The position numbers and the translations under genes were made by a program. Below are positions 1 to 8,202 of a stretch of 15,659 bases of DNA, piece by piece (position 1 is the first letter of the stretch; each line of letters begins with the position of its first letter). Location: positions 1 through 15,659 of the forward strand of contig JACWDU010000010.1 of the NCBI GenBank assembly GCA_014653935.1. Direction: 5' to 3'. The notes below the pieces were generated by a model, which was not told where the DNA came from, did not search any database, and was given only the letters and a program-made list of their open reading frames with translations. The DNA comes from Pelagibacterales bacterium SAG-MED23. GTDB taxonomy: Bacteria; Pseudomonadota; Alphaproteobacteria; Pelagibacterales; Pelagibacteraceae.

Positions 1-1
1 C

Positions 2-106
2 ACTCAAATTGGTTTAGGAATACCTTTATTAATTTTATATGAATTATCAATTATATCAGTAGGTATAATTGAAAAGAAAGCAGCAGAAAAAAATGCACAA
101 TATTAA
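2..106 (+). CDS. tatC: Sec-independent protein translocase TatC, C-terminal end (partial)
   Basis: The reading frame is open from the left edge and ends at TAA 104-106, giving 34 residues. It begins TQIGLGIPLLILYELSI, the conserved last transmembrane segment of TatC (GxPLLxLYExSI), followed by a short charged tail (EKKAAEKNAQY) that would face the cytoplasm. TatC is the inner-membrane receptor that recognises twin-arginine signal peptides and, with TatA/TatB, exports folded proteins. The start and the first five helices lie outside the window. The stop codon overlaps the serS start by 14 nt, so the two genes are probably co-transcribed and translationally coupled; tatC-serS adjacency is common in alphaproteobacteria. 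A possible client, the M48 lipoprotein at 13090-13911, lies in the same window. Confidence 0.9.
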   Translation, partial: TQIGLGIPLLILYELSIISVGIIEKKAAEKNAQY

Positions 107-1352
107 AGATATCAGAAAAGACTTTGAAAATTTTAAGGATAAACTTAAAAATCGAAATGTTGATATAAGTCTTTATAATATAATAAGTTTAGATGAGAAA
201 AATAGAAAGCTTATTCAAGAAAAAGAAAAATTTGAAATGGAAAAAAAAAACATTTCAAAATCTAAAGATCAAAGTTTATTTGAAAAATCAAAAGAACTTT
301 CTTTAAAGATTGAAGAAATTAATAAGAATCAAATAAAATTACAGACCCAGATTACTGATATTTTATCTTCTATCCCTAATATACCATTAAGCGATGTTCC
401 AGTGGGGCAAGATGAAAATTCTAATAAAGAGATAGAAAAAAAAGGGGAAATAAAAGATTTTAATTTCAAGCCTAAAACTCATTATGAACTAGGAGATAAA
501 TTAAATATGCTTGATTTTGACTTAGCCACAAAAACAACTGGCTCAAGATTTGTATTTGTTAAAAAAGAATTAGCACAATTAGAAAGAGCAATATCAAATT
601 TTATGATTGATACGCATACTCAAAAAAATGGTTATACAGAAATATCTCCTCCTTTAATTGCAACTGCTGAAACAATGTTTGGCACTGGACAATTACCAAA
701 GTTTGAAAATGATCAATTTGAAATTAAGTTAGATGAAAGTGAAGGAAGAAAGTTCTTAATACCAACTGCTGAAGTAATTTTGACAAATATTGTAAAAAAT
801 CAAATTTTAGAAAAGAATGAACTACCAATTAGAGTAGTTGCATCAACACCATGTTTTAGAAAAGAAGCAGGTAGTTACGGTAAAGATACTAAAGGCATGA
901 TCAGGCAGCATCAATTTTACAAGGTCGAACTAGTCAGTATTGTTGAAAACGATAAATGTTCAGAAGAATTAGAGAGAATGTCTAACTCTGCTACAATGAT
1001 ATTGGATGCGTTAAAACTTCCTTATAGAAAAATTGTTTTATGTACTGGTGATATGGGTTTTAGTGCAGAAAAAACCTACGACATTGAAGTTTGGCTTCCA
1101 TCTGAAAATAAATATAGAGAGATATCAAGCTGCTCATCATGTGGCACTTTCCAAGCAAGAAGAATGAAAGCTAGATATAAAGGACAAGACAGCTCAAAAG
1201 AGTTTGTCGGCACCCTTAATGGCAGTGGATTAGCAGTTGGTAGAACCATGATTGCTATTATGGAAAACTATCAAACAGAAGATGGATCTATTTTGATACC
1301 CGAAGTTCTGAAGCCATATATGCCAAATATAGATAAAATTTCTATCAATTAA
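93..1352 (+). CDS. serS: Seryl-tRNA synthetase
   Basis: SerS charges tRNA-Ser with serine in the cytosol (class II aminoacyl-tRNA synthetase, homodimer). I chose ATG at 93 because the protein then starts MHNIKDIRKDFENF, matching the usual SerS N-terminus. The frame is open back to TTG at 69, but that would add eight residues (MKRKQQKK) that overlap tatC and look spurious. The product is 419 residues, normal for the family. Residues about 25-100 form the lysine/glutamate-rich coiled-coil arm that binds the long variable arm of tRNA-Ser. The catalytic domain follows: TGQLPKF, LIPTAEV, motif 2 (CFRKEAGSYGKDTKGMIRQHQF) and motif 3 (NGSGLAVGRTMIAIMENYQ). There is no clear Shine-Dalgarno sequence; translation probably depends on coupling to tatC. 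Many alphaproteobacteria have surE, pcm and an M23 peptidase gene after serS; here yajC follows directly after 55 nt. Confidence 0.97.
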   Translation: MHNIKDIRKDFENFKDKLKNRNVDISLYNIISLDEKNRKLIQEKEKFEMEKKNISKSKDQSLFEKSKELSLKIEEINKNQIKLQTQITDILSSIPNIPLSDVPVGQDENSNKEIEKKGEIKDFNFKPKTHYELGDKLNMLDFDLATKTTGSRFVFVKKELAQLERAISNFMIDTHTQKNGYTEISPPLIATAETMFGTGQLPKFENDQFEIKLDESEGRKFLIPTAEVILTNIVKNQILEKNELPIRVVASTPCFRKEAGSYGKDTKGMIRQHQFYKVELVSIVENDKCSEELERMSNSATMILDALKLPYRKIVLCTGDMGFSAEKTYDIEVWLPSENKYREISSCSSCGTFQARRMKARYKGQDSSKEFVGTLNGSGLAVGRTMIAIMENYQTEDGSILIPEVLKPYMPNIDKISIN

Positions 1353-1407
1353 GAGTTGAGTTTGAATAATAGATAGGATAAATAGCCTTAACTTAATAGG
1401 ACACGTT

Positions 1408-1692
1408 ATGGATGCTGGAATTGGACAATTTATACCTTTAATTTTAATATTTGTTATTTTCTATTTTTTTCTTATTAGACCTCAACAGAAAAAAGTAAAA
1501 GATCATAAAGCTATGGTTGAAGCACTTAAAAGAGGGGACAAGGTAATTACTTCTGGTGGTATAGTTGGGACTGTTGAAAGAATAATTGATAACGAAAAAG
1601 TTGAGGTTCAAATTTCTGATAATGTAAATGTTGAAGTTGTCAGAGCAACTGGAATTCAAGGCTTAGTAAGCTCTACAGAACCAAAAAAATAA
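1408..1692 (+). CDS. yajC: Sec translocon accessory protein YajC
   Basis: YajC is a small single-pass inner-membrane protein that associates with SecDF and SecYEG; its exact role is not settled. The 94-residue product has one transmembrane helix (about residues 8-24) followed by the family signature RPQQKK and a cytoplasmic domain containing LKRGDKVITSGGIVGTV. Length and motifs are typical. The start at ATG 1408 is supported by an AGGA at 1398-1401, six nt upstream, one of the better ribosome binding sites in the window. It lies 55 nt after serS and 12 nt before secD, an arrangement seen throughout proteobacteria. The 55-nt gap shows no convincing promoter or terminator, so readthrough from serS is likely. 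Confidence 0.95.
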   Translation: MDAGIGQFIPLILIFVIFYFFLIRPQQKKVKDHKAMVEALKRGDKVITSGGIVGTVERIIDNEKVEVQISDNVNVEVVRATGIQGLVSSTEPKK

Positions 1693-1704
1693 CATAACAA
1701 AAAA

Positions 1705-3258
1705 GTGTTATACTTTTCAAAATTACGAATAATTTCAGTAATTGTTTTTACAGTCATCTTTTCCTATTTTGCTTTTTCAAATTTTGTTAAATTCGATGAT
1801 AAATTTTTTTCAAAAAACATAAATTTAGGTTTAGATTTACAGGGTGGATCTTACTTACTTCTTGAAATAGATAATCGACCAGTAATTACTCAAAAACTAC
1901 AGGCAAAAATAATTGAATTAAAAAGATATTTTAAAGAAAAGCAAATAACTCTTAAAAATTTTTCACTTAAGGAAGATACAATTTCATTTGAAACAACAGA
2001 TAACGAAATTGAAAATGTTAAAAATATTTTCAATGACAAAGAAAGTGATGTTAATACTTATTACCCAACTTACAAATCACATGAATTTGATGTTTTAGAA
2101 GATGAAAATCTTTTTTCATTAAATTACTCTAGATATGGTTTAGTTTTATTAAAAAATTCCTCACTAGATCAGGCAATTGAAATTGTAAGAAGAAGAGTTG
2201 ATGAGGTTGGAACAAATGAGCCGAATATTCTTAAAAGAGGAAATGATAGAATATTAGTTGAATTACCTGGTTTAGATGATCCAAATAGAATTAAATCTTT
2301 GCTTGGAAAAACAGCAAATCTTACATTCCAATTTATTTCACAAAATAATGAAGAGTCGTTTGGAACAGAAAAATTATCTTTTGAAGATGGTTCCAGAGAT
2401 GCAATTGTTAGTAAAAGAATAATCTTGAGTGGTGATAACCTAGTTGATGCAAAACCAACAATGAATTCACAAACAAATGAAACAGTAGTTTCATTTAGTT
2501 TAGATAGAGTGGGTGCAAAAAAATTTGGTAAAGCAACTAGTACTGGAGTTGGTAAACAATTGGCAATAGTATTAGATGGTAAGATAATAAGCGCTCCCTC
2601 AGTCAGAGAGCCTATAATTGGTGGATCAGGACAAATCTCAGGTGACTTTACTTTTCAATCTGCAACAGATCTTGCTCTATTGCTTAGATCTGGAGCTTTG
2701 CCTGCACCTTTAAATATTATTGAAGAGCGAACTGTTGGACCTGACTTAGGTCAAGACTCTATAGATGCTGGTATTTTATCTTTGTTTATTGGTTTCTTGT
2801 TAGTAATTTTATTTATGATTTATAAGTATAGAGCGTTTGGATTAATTGCTAATTTAGCATTAGTCTCGAACCTCTTTTTATTAATTGGTATTCTAACTTT
2901 ATTTGAGGCGACATTAACCTTGCCTGGGATTGCAGGTATCATTTTGACAGTTGGTATGGCTGTAGATGCTAACGTTTTAATTTTTGAACGTATTAAAGAA
3001 GAGACTAAAAATGAAAAAAATCCAATAATAGCTTTTGATGCTGGATATACAAAATCAAGAACAACTATTTTAGATGCAAACATTACAACACTAATTGCTG
3101 CGTTCATTTTGTTTTTTATGGGATCAGGACCTGTAAAAGGTTTTTCTGTAACTTTAGGTGTTGGTATTTTGACTACTTTGTTTTCAGTTTATTTCATAGC
3201 AAGATTGTTAACTTCTTTTTATGTGGTGAAAAATAAAGATAAGGAGCAGTTACTTTAA
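1705..3258 (+). CDS. secD: Protein translocase subunit SecD
   Basis: SecD, with SecF, uses the proton-motive force to pull preproteins from SecYEG into the periplasm. The 517-residue product has TM1 (about 8-27), the LGLDLQGG motif (41-48), a periplasmic P1 region (about 50-340), TVGPDLG (343-349) and five further helices (about 352-505). Asp421 in TM4, within VGMAVDANVLIFERI, corresponds to the proton-pathway aspartate (E. coli D519). The start is GTG at 1705, 12 nt after yajC; no alternative ATG gives a sensible N-terminus. The protein is shorter than E. coli SecD (615 residues), mainly in P1, as in other alphaproteobacteria. secF follows one nt after the stop codon, and an AAGGAG at 3241-3246 inside the end of secD probably serves secF. 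Confidence 0.97.
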   Translation: MLYFSKLRIISVIVFTVIFSYFAFSNFVKFDDKFFSKNINLGLDLQGGSYLLLEIDNRPVITQKLQAKIIELKRYFKEKQITLKNFSLKEDTISFETTDNEIENVKNIFNDKESDVNTYYPTYKSHEFDVLEDENLFSLNYSRYGLVLLKNSSLDQAIEIVRRRVDEVGTNEPNILKRGNDRILVELPGLDDPNRIKSLLGKTANLTFQFISQNNEESFGTEKLSFEDGSRDAIVSKRIILSGDNLVDAKPTMNSQTNETVVSFSLDRVGAKKFGKATSTGVGKQLAIVLDGKIISAPSVREPIIGGSGQISGDFTFQSATDLALLLRSGALPAPLNIIEERTVGPDLGQDSIDAGILSLFIGFLLVILFMIYKYRAFGLIANLALVSNLFLLIGILTLFEATLTLPGIAGIILTVGMAVDANVLIFERIKEETKNEKNPIIAFDAGYTKSRTTILDANITTLIAAFILFFMGSGPVKGFSVTLGVGILTTLFSVYFIARLLTSFYVVKNKDKEQLL

Positions 3259-3259
3259 A

Positions 3260-4156
3260 ATGAATAATATTTCTTTTAATAAGTTTTATAGAAAATTTAA
3301 TATATTGTCACTGATCCTAATAGTAATTTCATTAGTATTTTTAATTTTTAAAGGTTTAAATTATGGTGTTGATTTCAAAGGTGGTACTTTAATTGAATTA
3401 AGAACTACAGATAAAACAAATAACATCAGTCTTATAAGAGATAGCTTTAATCAAATGAATTTAGGAGACGTTTCAGTTAAAAAATTTGGTAATGAGATAG
3501 ACTTTATTGTTAAGTTTGAAAAGCAAAATTCAAATGATCCTGAATTTATTAAAAATATTAAAAATAAATTATCTAGTTCCATTGGTGAAGTCGACTTTAG
3601 AAGAGTAGAAAATGTTGGTCCCAAAGTAAGCTCAGAACTCTTAAAATCTGGAATTATAGCTATAAGTTTGTCACTTGCAGCAATGCTTTTGTATATTTGG
3701 ATAAGATTTGAATGGCAGTTTAGCTTAGGAGCTATTTTAGCTATATTTCATGACGTTATAATTACATTGGGTTTATTTTCTATTTTCTCACTTGAAATAA
3801 ACCTTTCTATAGTAGCAGCTGTTTTAACTATTGTTGGTTATTCAATGAACGATACTGTTGTTATATTTGATAGAGTAAGAGAAAATTTAAGAAAGTATTC
3901 CGATATTAAAATTTTTGACTTAACTAATATTTCAATAAATGAAACTTTATCTAGAACAATAATCACATCTGTTACAACATTGTTAGCTCTTTTATCAATC
4001 TACTTATTTGGCGGTGAAATACTAAAAGGCTTTTCTTTAGCAATGATATTAGGAGTTATTTTTGGAACTTACTCCTCAATATATATCGCAAATCCTATTC
4101 TCGTTGCACTGAATGTTAGCCAAAGAACAATAGTTAAAGAAGAAGAAAAAAATTAA
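3260..4156 (+). CDS. secF: Protein translocase subunit SecF
   Basis: SecF is the partner of SecD in the proton-driven accessory translocase of the inner membrane. The 298-residue product shows TM1 (about 13-31), the GVDFKGG motif (36-42), a small P4-type periplasmic domain, VGPKVSSEL (119-127) and five further helices. GYSMNDTVVIFDRVREN (193-209) contains Asp198, and Arg232 lies in SRTIITS; these positions match the conserved proton-relay residues of SecF (E. coli D213 and R247). Start ATG 3260 has AAGGAG at 3241-3246, 13 nt upstream, a longer spacing than usual, so coupling to secD may contribute. Its TAA stop (4154-4156) shares the palindromic TTAA with the stop of the convergent gene, a 4-nt overlap with no room for a terminator. 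Confidence 0.97.
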   Translation: MNNISFNKFYRKFNILSLILIVISLVFLIFKGLNYGVDFKGGTLIELRTTDKTNNISLIRDSFNQMNLGDVSVKKFGNEIDFIVKFEKQNSNDPEFIKNIKNKLSSSIGEVDFRRVENVGPKVSSELLKSGIIAISLSLAAMLLYIWIRFEWQFSLGAILAIFHDVIITLGLFSIFSLEINLSIVAAVLTIVGYSMNDTVVIFDRVRENLRKYSDIKIFDLTNISINETLSRTIITSVTTLLALLSIYLFGGEILKGFSLAMILGVIFGTYSSIYIANPILVALNVSQRTIVKEEEKN

Positions 4157-4755
4157 TATAGGTTTTGAGCTATTACCATTGTCAGAAGCATTGGTAATGA
4201 TAGAAGCGTATTTGTTCTAGAAAAAAGCATCGCTGTTTTTGCAGATTTAGCCTTAATGTCAGCTTCAACCTCTACAATGCCTAAAGCTTTTTTCTGATTA
4301 GGCCATATTACAAACCACACATTAAATGCCATTATAATTCCTAACCACATACCAATCCCTATGGCAGTAGCTTTTCCACCACCCGATCCAATTCCTAATG
4401 TCATAGCTTGATGAACATAACCGTTTAAATAAGCTAAAATAAGTCCTGATACTACTGTAACTAAAGCTGCCCATCTAAACCAAAAAAGAGCTGCAGGAGC
4501 TATAACTTTTCCAATAGCTGGTTTTTGTTCGTCTGGAATTTTTGCCATGTTAGGTATTTGAACAAAATTAAAATACCAAAGTAATCCAATCCACATAATT
4601 GCAACAATCACATGAATATATCTAAATAACCAACTCCAAAAAACTTGATCAATATCAAAACCACCATTTCCAAAGTATAAACCTACAAATAATAAGATAG
4701 ATAAAGCTAAAGAAATGTGAATTGTTTTGGATAATGATTGAAGAATCGATGTCAT
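4153..4755 (-). CDS. PuuD-like integral membrane protein (urate oxidase N-terminal/DUF989 type), without cytochrome c domain
   Basis: The product is 200 residues with five predicted transmembrane helices at about 11-28, 42-64, 86-110, 131-151 and 183-198. The pattern RYIHVIVAIMWIGLLWYFNF (45-64), the tryptophan-rich FWFRW (91-95), NVWFVIWPNQ (145-154) and the terminal SRTNTLLSLPML resemble the membrane domain of the PuuD/DUF989 family. In characterised PuuD that domain is fused to a C-terminal cytochrome c domain and oxidises urate; here the protein ends after the membrane part and has no CxxCH motif. His13 and His48 lie in helices and could bind haem, but this is inference. It starts 34 nt downstream of uvrA on the same strand and may be co-transcribed with it; nearby purine-degradation genes are not visible. 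The family match is from memory of motifs, so urate oxidation should not be assumed. Confidence 0.72.
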   Translation of the reverse strand: MTSILQSLSKTIHISLALSILLFVGLYFGNGGFDIDQVFWSWLFRYIHVIVAIMWIGLLWYFNFVQIPNMAKIPDEQKPAIGKVIAPAALFWFRWAALVTVVSGLILAYLNGYVHQAMTLGIGSGGGKATAIGIGMWLGIIMAFNVWFVIWPNQKKALGIVEVEADIKAKSAKTAMLFSRTNTLLSLPMLLTMVIAQNLY

Positions 4756-4757
4756 AA

Positions 4758-4788
4758 TTTCAATAATTTATACTATTTTTGATTGAAA
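4758..4788. repeat. 7-bp inverted repeat around a possible -10 element upstream of the PuuD-like gene
   Basis: TTTCAAT at 4758-4764 is the exact inverted complement of ATTGAAA at 4782-4788, separated by 17 nt. The interval fills the short uvrA/PuuD-like gap. On the minus strand it encloses TATAAA (4772-4767), a possible -10 box that would place transcription start about five nt before the ATG; no good -35 is visible. It could be an operator, a weak hairpin or a chance match in AT-rich DNA. The loop is too long and the stem too AT-rich for a convincing terminator. Confidence 0.3.
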
Positions 4789-4789
4789 C

Positions 4790-7666
4790 TTAAGCAGTTT
4801 TTTTGAACTTATTGTCCAATAAAGGTTTTAAAAATTTACCAGTGTAACTCTCCTTAACATCAATGATTTCCTCGGGTTTTCCTTCTGCAATGATATTTCC
4901 TCCTTTAACACCACCATCTGGACCCATATCAACAATATAATCAGCTGTTTTTATAACATCTAAATTATGCTCTATAACAACCACAGTATTTCCAGTTGCA
5001 ACAAATGTATGTAATATTTCTAATAATTTTTTAATATCATGCTGATGCAATCCTGTTGTTGGTTCATCTAAAATATAAATTGTTCTTCCAGTTGATCTTT
5101 TCGATAATTCTTTTGCTAATTTAATTCTTTGAGCCTCACCACCGGATAGAGTTGTTGCTTGCTGTCCAATTTTTATATACCCAAGTCCAACTTTTTTCAG
5201 TGTGAGCAGTTTTGTTTTAATATTTGAAATGTTTTCAAAATATTCACAACCTTCATCTACTGTCATTGCTAAAACATCTGCAATACTTTTATCTTTAAAT
5301 TTAATTTCCAATGTCTCTCTATTATACCTAGTTCCCTTACACTCATCGCAAGTGATATATACATCAGGTAGAAAATGCATCTCATATGTTATTACACCAT
5401 CTCCCTCACAAGCTTCACACCTTCCACCCTTTACATTGAAAGAAAATCTTCCAGGCTTATATCCTCTACTTTTAGACTCTGGTAAATTAGTAAACCAATC
5501 CCTTATGGGACCAAATGCACCTGTATATGTTGCAGGATTTGATCTCGGTGTTCTACCGATAGGTGATTGGTCTATATCTATAATTTTATCAACTAATTCT
5601 ATTCCTTTAAAACCCCTAAAAGGTTTAGGTATTTTTCTTGATTTATTATTATTTAAAGTGAGATTTAGAGCGCTGTATAGTGTTTGAAGTATCAATGTTG
5701 ATTTTCCACTTCCAGATACACCTGTTACACATGTAAAACTTCCTAATGGAATTTTTAGATTAACGTTGTTTAAATTATTTCCAGTTGCACCACTAATTTC
5801 TAAAAACCTTCCGTTTTTTGCAAGTCTTCTATTTCTTGGGATTGGTATGAAGCTTTTATTAGATAAATATCTTCCAGTAATACTTTCGTTGTTATTCAAA
5901 ATATCTTTATAAGATCCCTGAGCAATTACTTCACCACCTTTATTTCCTGCTTCAGGACCTAAATCAATAATATGATCCGCATTTTCCATTGTTTCAGTGT
6001 CATGTTCAACGACTATGACAGTATTTCCCAAATCTCTAAGTCTTTTTAATGCGTCTATTAATTTAACGTTATCTTTTTGATGCAATCCAATAGAAGGCTC
6101 ATCTAGAACATATAATACACCTGTTAACCCTGAACCTATTTGCGAAGCTAGTCTTATTCTCTGTGCTTCACCACCTGATAAAGTTCCAGACTCTCTTGAT
6201 AAAGTTAAGTAGTCAAGACCAACGTTTAATAGAAAGTTCAATCTTTCATTTATTTCTTTCAAAATATGTTGAGCAATTTTAAGTTGACGTTTATCTAATT
6301 TTGTTTCGAGTGATTTGAACCATTCTTTGGCATCAAATATAGATTTTTCTGTTACTTCACTAATATTAAGTTCGTTAATTTTAACACAAAGAGCTTCATC
6401 CTTTAATCTGTGCCCGTTACATCTTTCACATTTTGTATCTGATTGATACTGAGATATTTCCTCTCTTTTCCAATCACTATCAGTTTCTAGAAACCTTCTC
6501 TCCAAATTATTTACTACTCCTTCAAACGTTTTTTTATGAGAGTATTTTTCATACCCATCGTCATAAGAAAATTTTATTTCTTCATCATCAGAACCAAACA
6601 AAATTACATCTTTAATTTTTTTTGAAAGTCTTGCCCATCTATCATTTAATGAAAATCCATAATGCTTGGCTATAGATGATAAAGTTTGAGCATAATATAA
6701 AGAAGAAGATTTTGACCAAGGTTCTATAGCTCCATCTGCAATAGTTTTCTTCTCATCTGGAACAACTAATTTTGGATCTACATTTAATTTAACTCCGATA
6801 CCTTCGCATTCCTCGCATGCTCCGTATGGGCTATTAAAAGAAAAAAGCCTTGGCTCTATTTCTTCAATAGTAAAACCACTTTCAGGGCAAGCAAATTTAG
6901 TCGAAAAAATTAAATTTTCAGTTTTTCTAAATTTTTTTGGAAGAGTTTCATCCTCGTATTCGACAAACATTAATCCATTCGCAAGATTAACTGCAGTTTC
7001 AACACCTTCGGCCAGTCTATTTCCTAGTGAAGCGTTTAAAACAATTCTATCAACTAGAACTGCTATATCGTGTTTTAATTTTTTATTTAGTTCTGGAACA
7101 TCATCAATATCATACAGTTTGTTATCAACTTTGATTTTTCTAAATCCTCTTTTTTTATAGCCAAGAATATCTTTTCTATATTCTCCTTTTCTTCCTCTAA
7201 CTACTGGTGCATATAAAAAAATTGTTGATTTTTTTGGCAGTGTTTTAATCTTATCAACAATTTGACTTATTGTTTGGGAAGTAATCGGTAATCCAGTAAA
7301 TGGAGAGAAGGGTATACCTGCTCTTGCATAAAGCACTCTCATATAATCATAAATTTCTGTAACAGTTGCAACTGTAGATCTTGGATTTTTAGATGTATTT
7401 TTCTGCTCAATTGAGATTGCTGGGCTTAATCCTTCTATTAAATCCACATTTGGTTTTTTCATTTTATCTAAAAACTGTCTCGCATAAGCCGACAAACTTT
7501 CAACATATCGTCTCTGGCCTTCGGCATAAACTGTATCAAATGCTAAAGAAGATTTTCCTGATCCAGATAGACCAGTTATGACCACAAATTTTTCTTTTGG
7601 AATCTCTAACGAAATATTCTTTAAATTGTGCTCTTTTGCACCCTTAATAACTATCTTTTTAAGCAT
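4790..7666 (-). CDS. uvrA: Excinuclease ABC subunit A (UvrA)
   Basis: UvrA is the damage-recognition ATPase of nucleotide excision repair; a UvrA dimer loads UvrB on distorted DNA. The 958-residue product has the two ABC modules of the family: Walker [10 protein letters not shown] (32-40) and GVSGSGKST (from about 649), ABC signatures [12 protein letters not shown] (about 497) and [12 protein letters not shown] (about 841), and Walker B/D-loops [10 protein letters not shown] and [10 protein letters not shown]. The second zinc module is intact (CEAC near 750, CDEC near 772). In the first, Cys260, Cys284 and Cys287 are present but the second position of the first pair is Ser263; I recall the same CPxSG pattern in other alphaproteobacteria. 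The start is ATG 7664-7666. It is divergent from ssb across 81 nt, the classic alphaproteobacterial pairing. No GTTC-type LexA box is visible there. Confidence 0.98.
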   Translation of the reverse strand: MLKKIVIKGAKEHNLKNISLEIPKEKFVVITGLSGSGKSSLAFDTVYAEGQRRYVESLSAYARQFLDKMKKPNVDLIEGLSPAISIEQKNTSKNPRSTVATVTEIYDYMRVLYARAGIPFSPFTGLPITSQTISQIVDKIKTLPKKSTIFLYAPVVRGRKGEYRKDILGYKKRGFRKIKVDNKLYDIDDVPELNKKLKHDIAVLVDRIVLNASLGNRLAEGVETAVNLANGLMFVEYEDETLPKKFRKTENLIFSTKFACPESGFTIEEIEPRLFSFNSPYGACEECEGIGVKLNVDPKLVVPDEKKTIADGAIEPWSKSSSLYYAQTLSSIAKHYGFSLNDRWARLSKKIKDVILFGSDDEEIKFSYDDGYEKYSHKKTFEGVVNNLERRFLETDSDWKREEISQYQSDTKCERCNGHRLKDEALCVKINELNISEVTEKSIFDAKEWFKSLETKLDKRQLKIAQHILKEINERLNFLLNVGLDYLTLSRESGTLSGGEAQRIRLASQIGSGLTGVLYVLDEPSIGLHQKDNVKLIDALKRLRDLGNTVIVVEHDTETMENADHIIDLGPEAGNKGGEVIAQGSYKDILNNNESITGRYLSNKSFIPIPRNRRLAKNGRFLEISGATGNNLNNVNLKIPLGSFTCVTGVSGSGKSTLILQTLYSALNLTLNNNKSRKIPKPFRGFKGIELVDKIIDIDQSPIGRTPRSNPATYTGAFGPIRDWFTNLPESKSRGYKPGRFSFNVKGGRCEACEGDGVITYEMHFLPDVYITCDECKGTRYNRETLEIKFKDKSIADVLAMTVDEGCEYFENISNIKTKLLTLKKVGLGYIKIGQQATTLSGGEAQRIKLAKELSKRSTGRTIYILDEPTTGLHQHDIKKLLEILHTFVATGNTVVVIEHNLDVIKTADYIVDMGPDGGVKGGNIIAEGKPEEIIDVKESYTGKFLKPLLDNKFKKTA

Positions 7667-7693
7667 AATTTTTGTTGCTTTAGTTTAATAAAA

Positions 7694-7722
7694 TTAATAT
7701 TCAAGTTAATAAGTGATATAAT
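7694..7722 (+). promoter_or_regulatory. Extended -10 promoter for ssb-gyrA-coaD-ppi-tgt
   Basis: A perfect TATAAT at 7717-7722 is preceded by TG at 7714-7715, giving the extended -10 form TGnTATAAT. A moderate -35 match, TTAATA (7694-7699), lies 17 nt upstream. Transcription would start near 7729, leaving a leader of about 19 nt that has no Shine-Dalgarno sequence and contains two AATATT copies. This is among the two best sigma-70-type promoters in the window. The assignment rests on consensus matching only. Confidence 0.65.
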
Positions 7723-7747
7723 AAACATTCTTAAATATTAAAATATT

Positions 7748-8197
7748 ATGGCTGGTAGTTTAAATAAAGTGTTATTAATTGGTCGTTTAGGCGCAGACCC
7801 AGAAGTAAAGCAAATGGTGAACGGAAAAAGTGTTGCCAGATTAAGCCTTGCTACAAGTCAATCGTGGAAAGATAAGAATACTGGTGAAAAAAAAGAAAAA
7901 ACTGAATGGCATAGAGTAGTAGTCTTTAACGAAGGTTTAGTAAATGTTGTTCAGCAATATTTAAAAAAAGGTGCACAAGTATACGTTGAAGGTCAACTTT
8001 CAACAAGAAAATGGAAAGATGAACAAAGTGGACAAGATAAATATTCAACGGAAATTTTAATACAAGGTTATAATTCATCTTTAACTATGCTTGGCGGTGG
8101 TAATCAAAATAATATTGCATCACAAGATAATAAACAAAATTTTGATGATAGCCCTTCACCTGATCAAAGCGGCTTAGACGACGATATTCCATTTTAA
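7748..8197 (+). CDS. ssb: Single-stranded DNA-binding protein
   Basis: SSB coats single-stranded DNA as a tetramer during replication, recombination and repair and recruits partner enzymes. The 149-residue product begins [19 protein letters not shown], typical of the N-terminal OB-fold (about 4-113), with aromatic DNA-contacting positions in [15 protein letters not shown] and STRKWKD. A short Gln/Asn-rich linker (about 119-135) leads to the conserved acidic tip DDDIPF (144-149), the partner-docking motif. The linker is short for a proteobacterial SSB. Start ATG 7748 follows the extended -10 promoter at 7694-7722 but lacks a Shine-Dalgarno sequence. gyrA begins five nt after the stop codon, so SSB probably heads the gyrA-coaD-ppi-tgt transcription unit and is divergent from uvrA. 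Confidence 0.98.
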   Translation: MAGSLNKVLLIGRLGADPEVKQMVNGKSVARLSLATSQSWKDKNTGEKKEKTEWHRVVVFNEGLVNVVQQYLKKGAQVYVEGQLSTRKWKDEQSGQDKYSTEILIQGYNSSLTMLGGGNQNNIASQDNKQNFDDSPSPDQSGLDDDIPF

Positions 8198-8202
8198 ATA
8201 AT

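Noticed and set aside
69..92. In-frame TTG start giving serS an eight-residue N-terminal extension
   Set aside because: The extension MKRKQQKK is just the tatC tail read in another frame; ATG 93 gives the standard SerS N-terminus.
1353..1407. Promoter for yajC-secD-secF (TTGAGT at 1356-1361)
   Set aside because: The hexamer 17 nt downstream (TAAATA) matches the -10 consensus at only about three positions.
2820..3107. 95-codon minus-strand frame inside secD
   Set aside because: Antisense shadow of the conserved SecD transmembrane region.
5202..5687. 161-codon open frame on the plus strand inside uvrA
   Set aside because: It is the antisense shadow of a highly conserved part of UvrA and its translation resembles no family I know.
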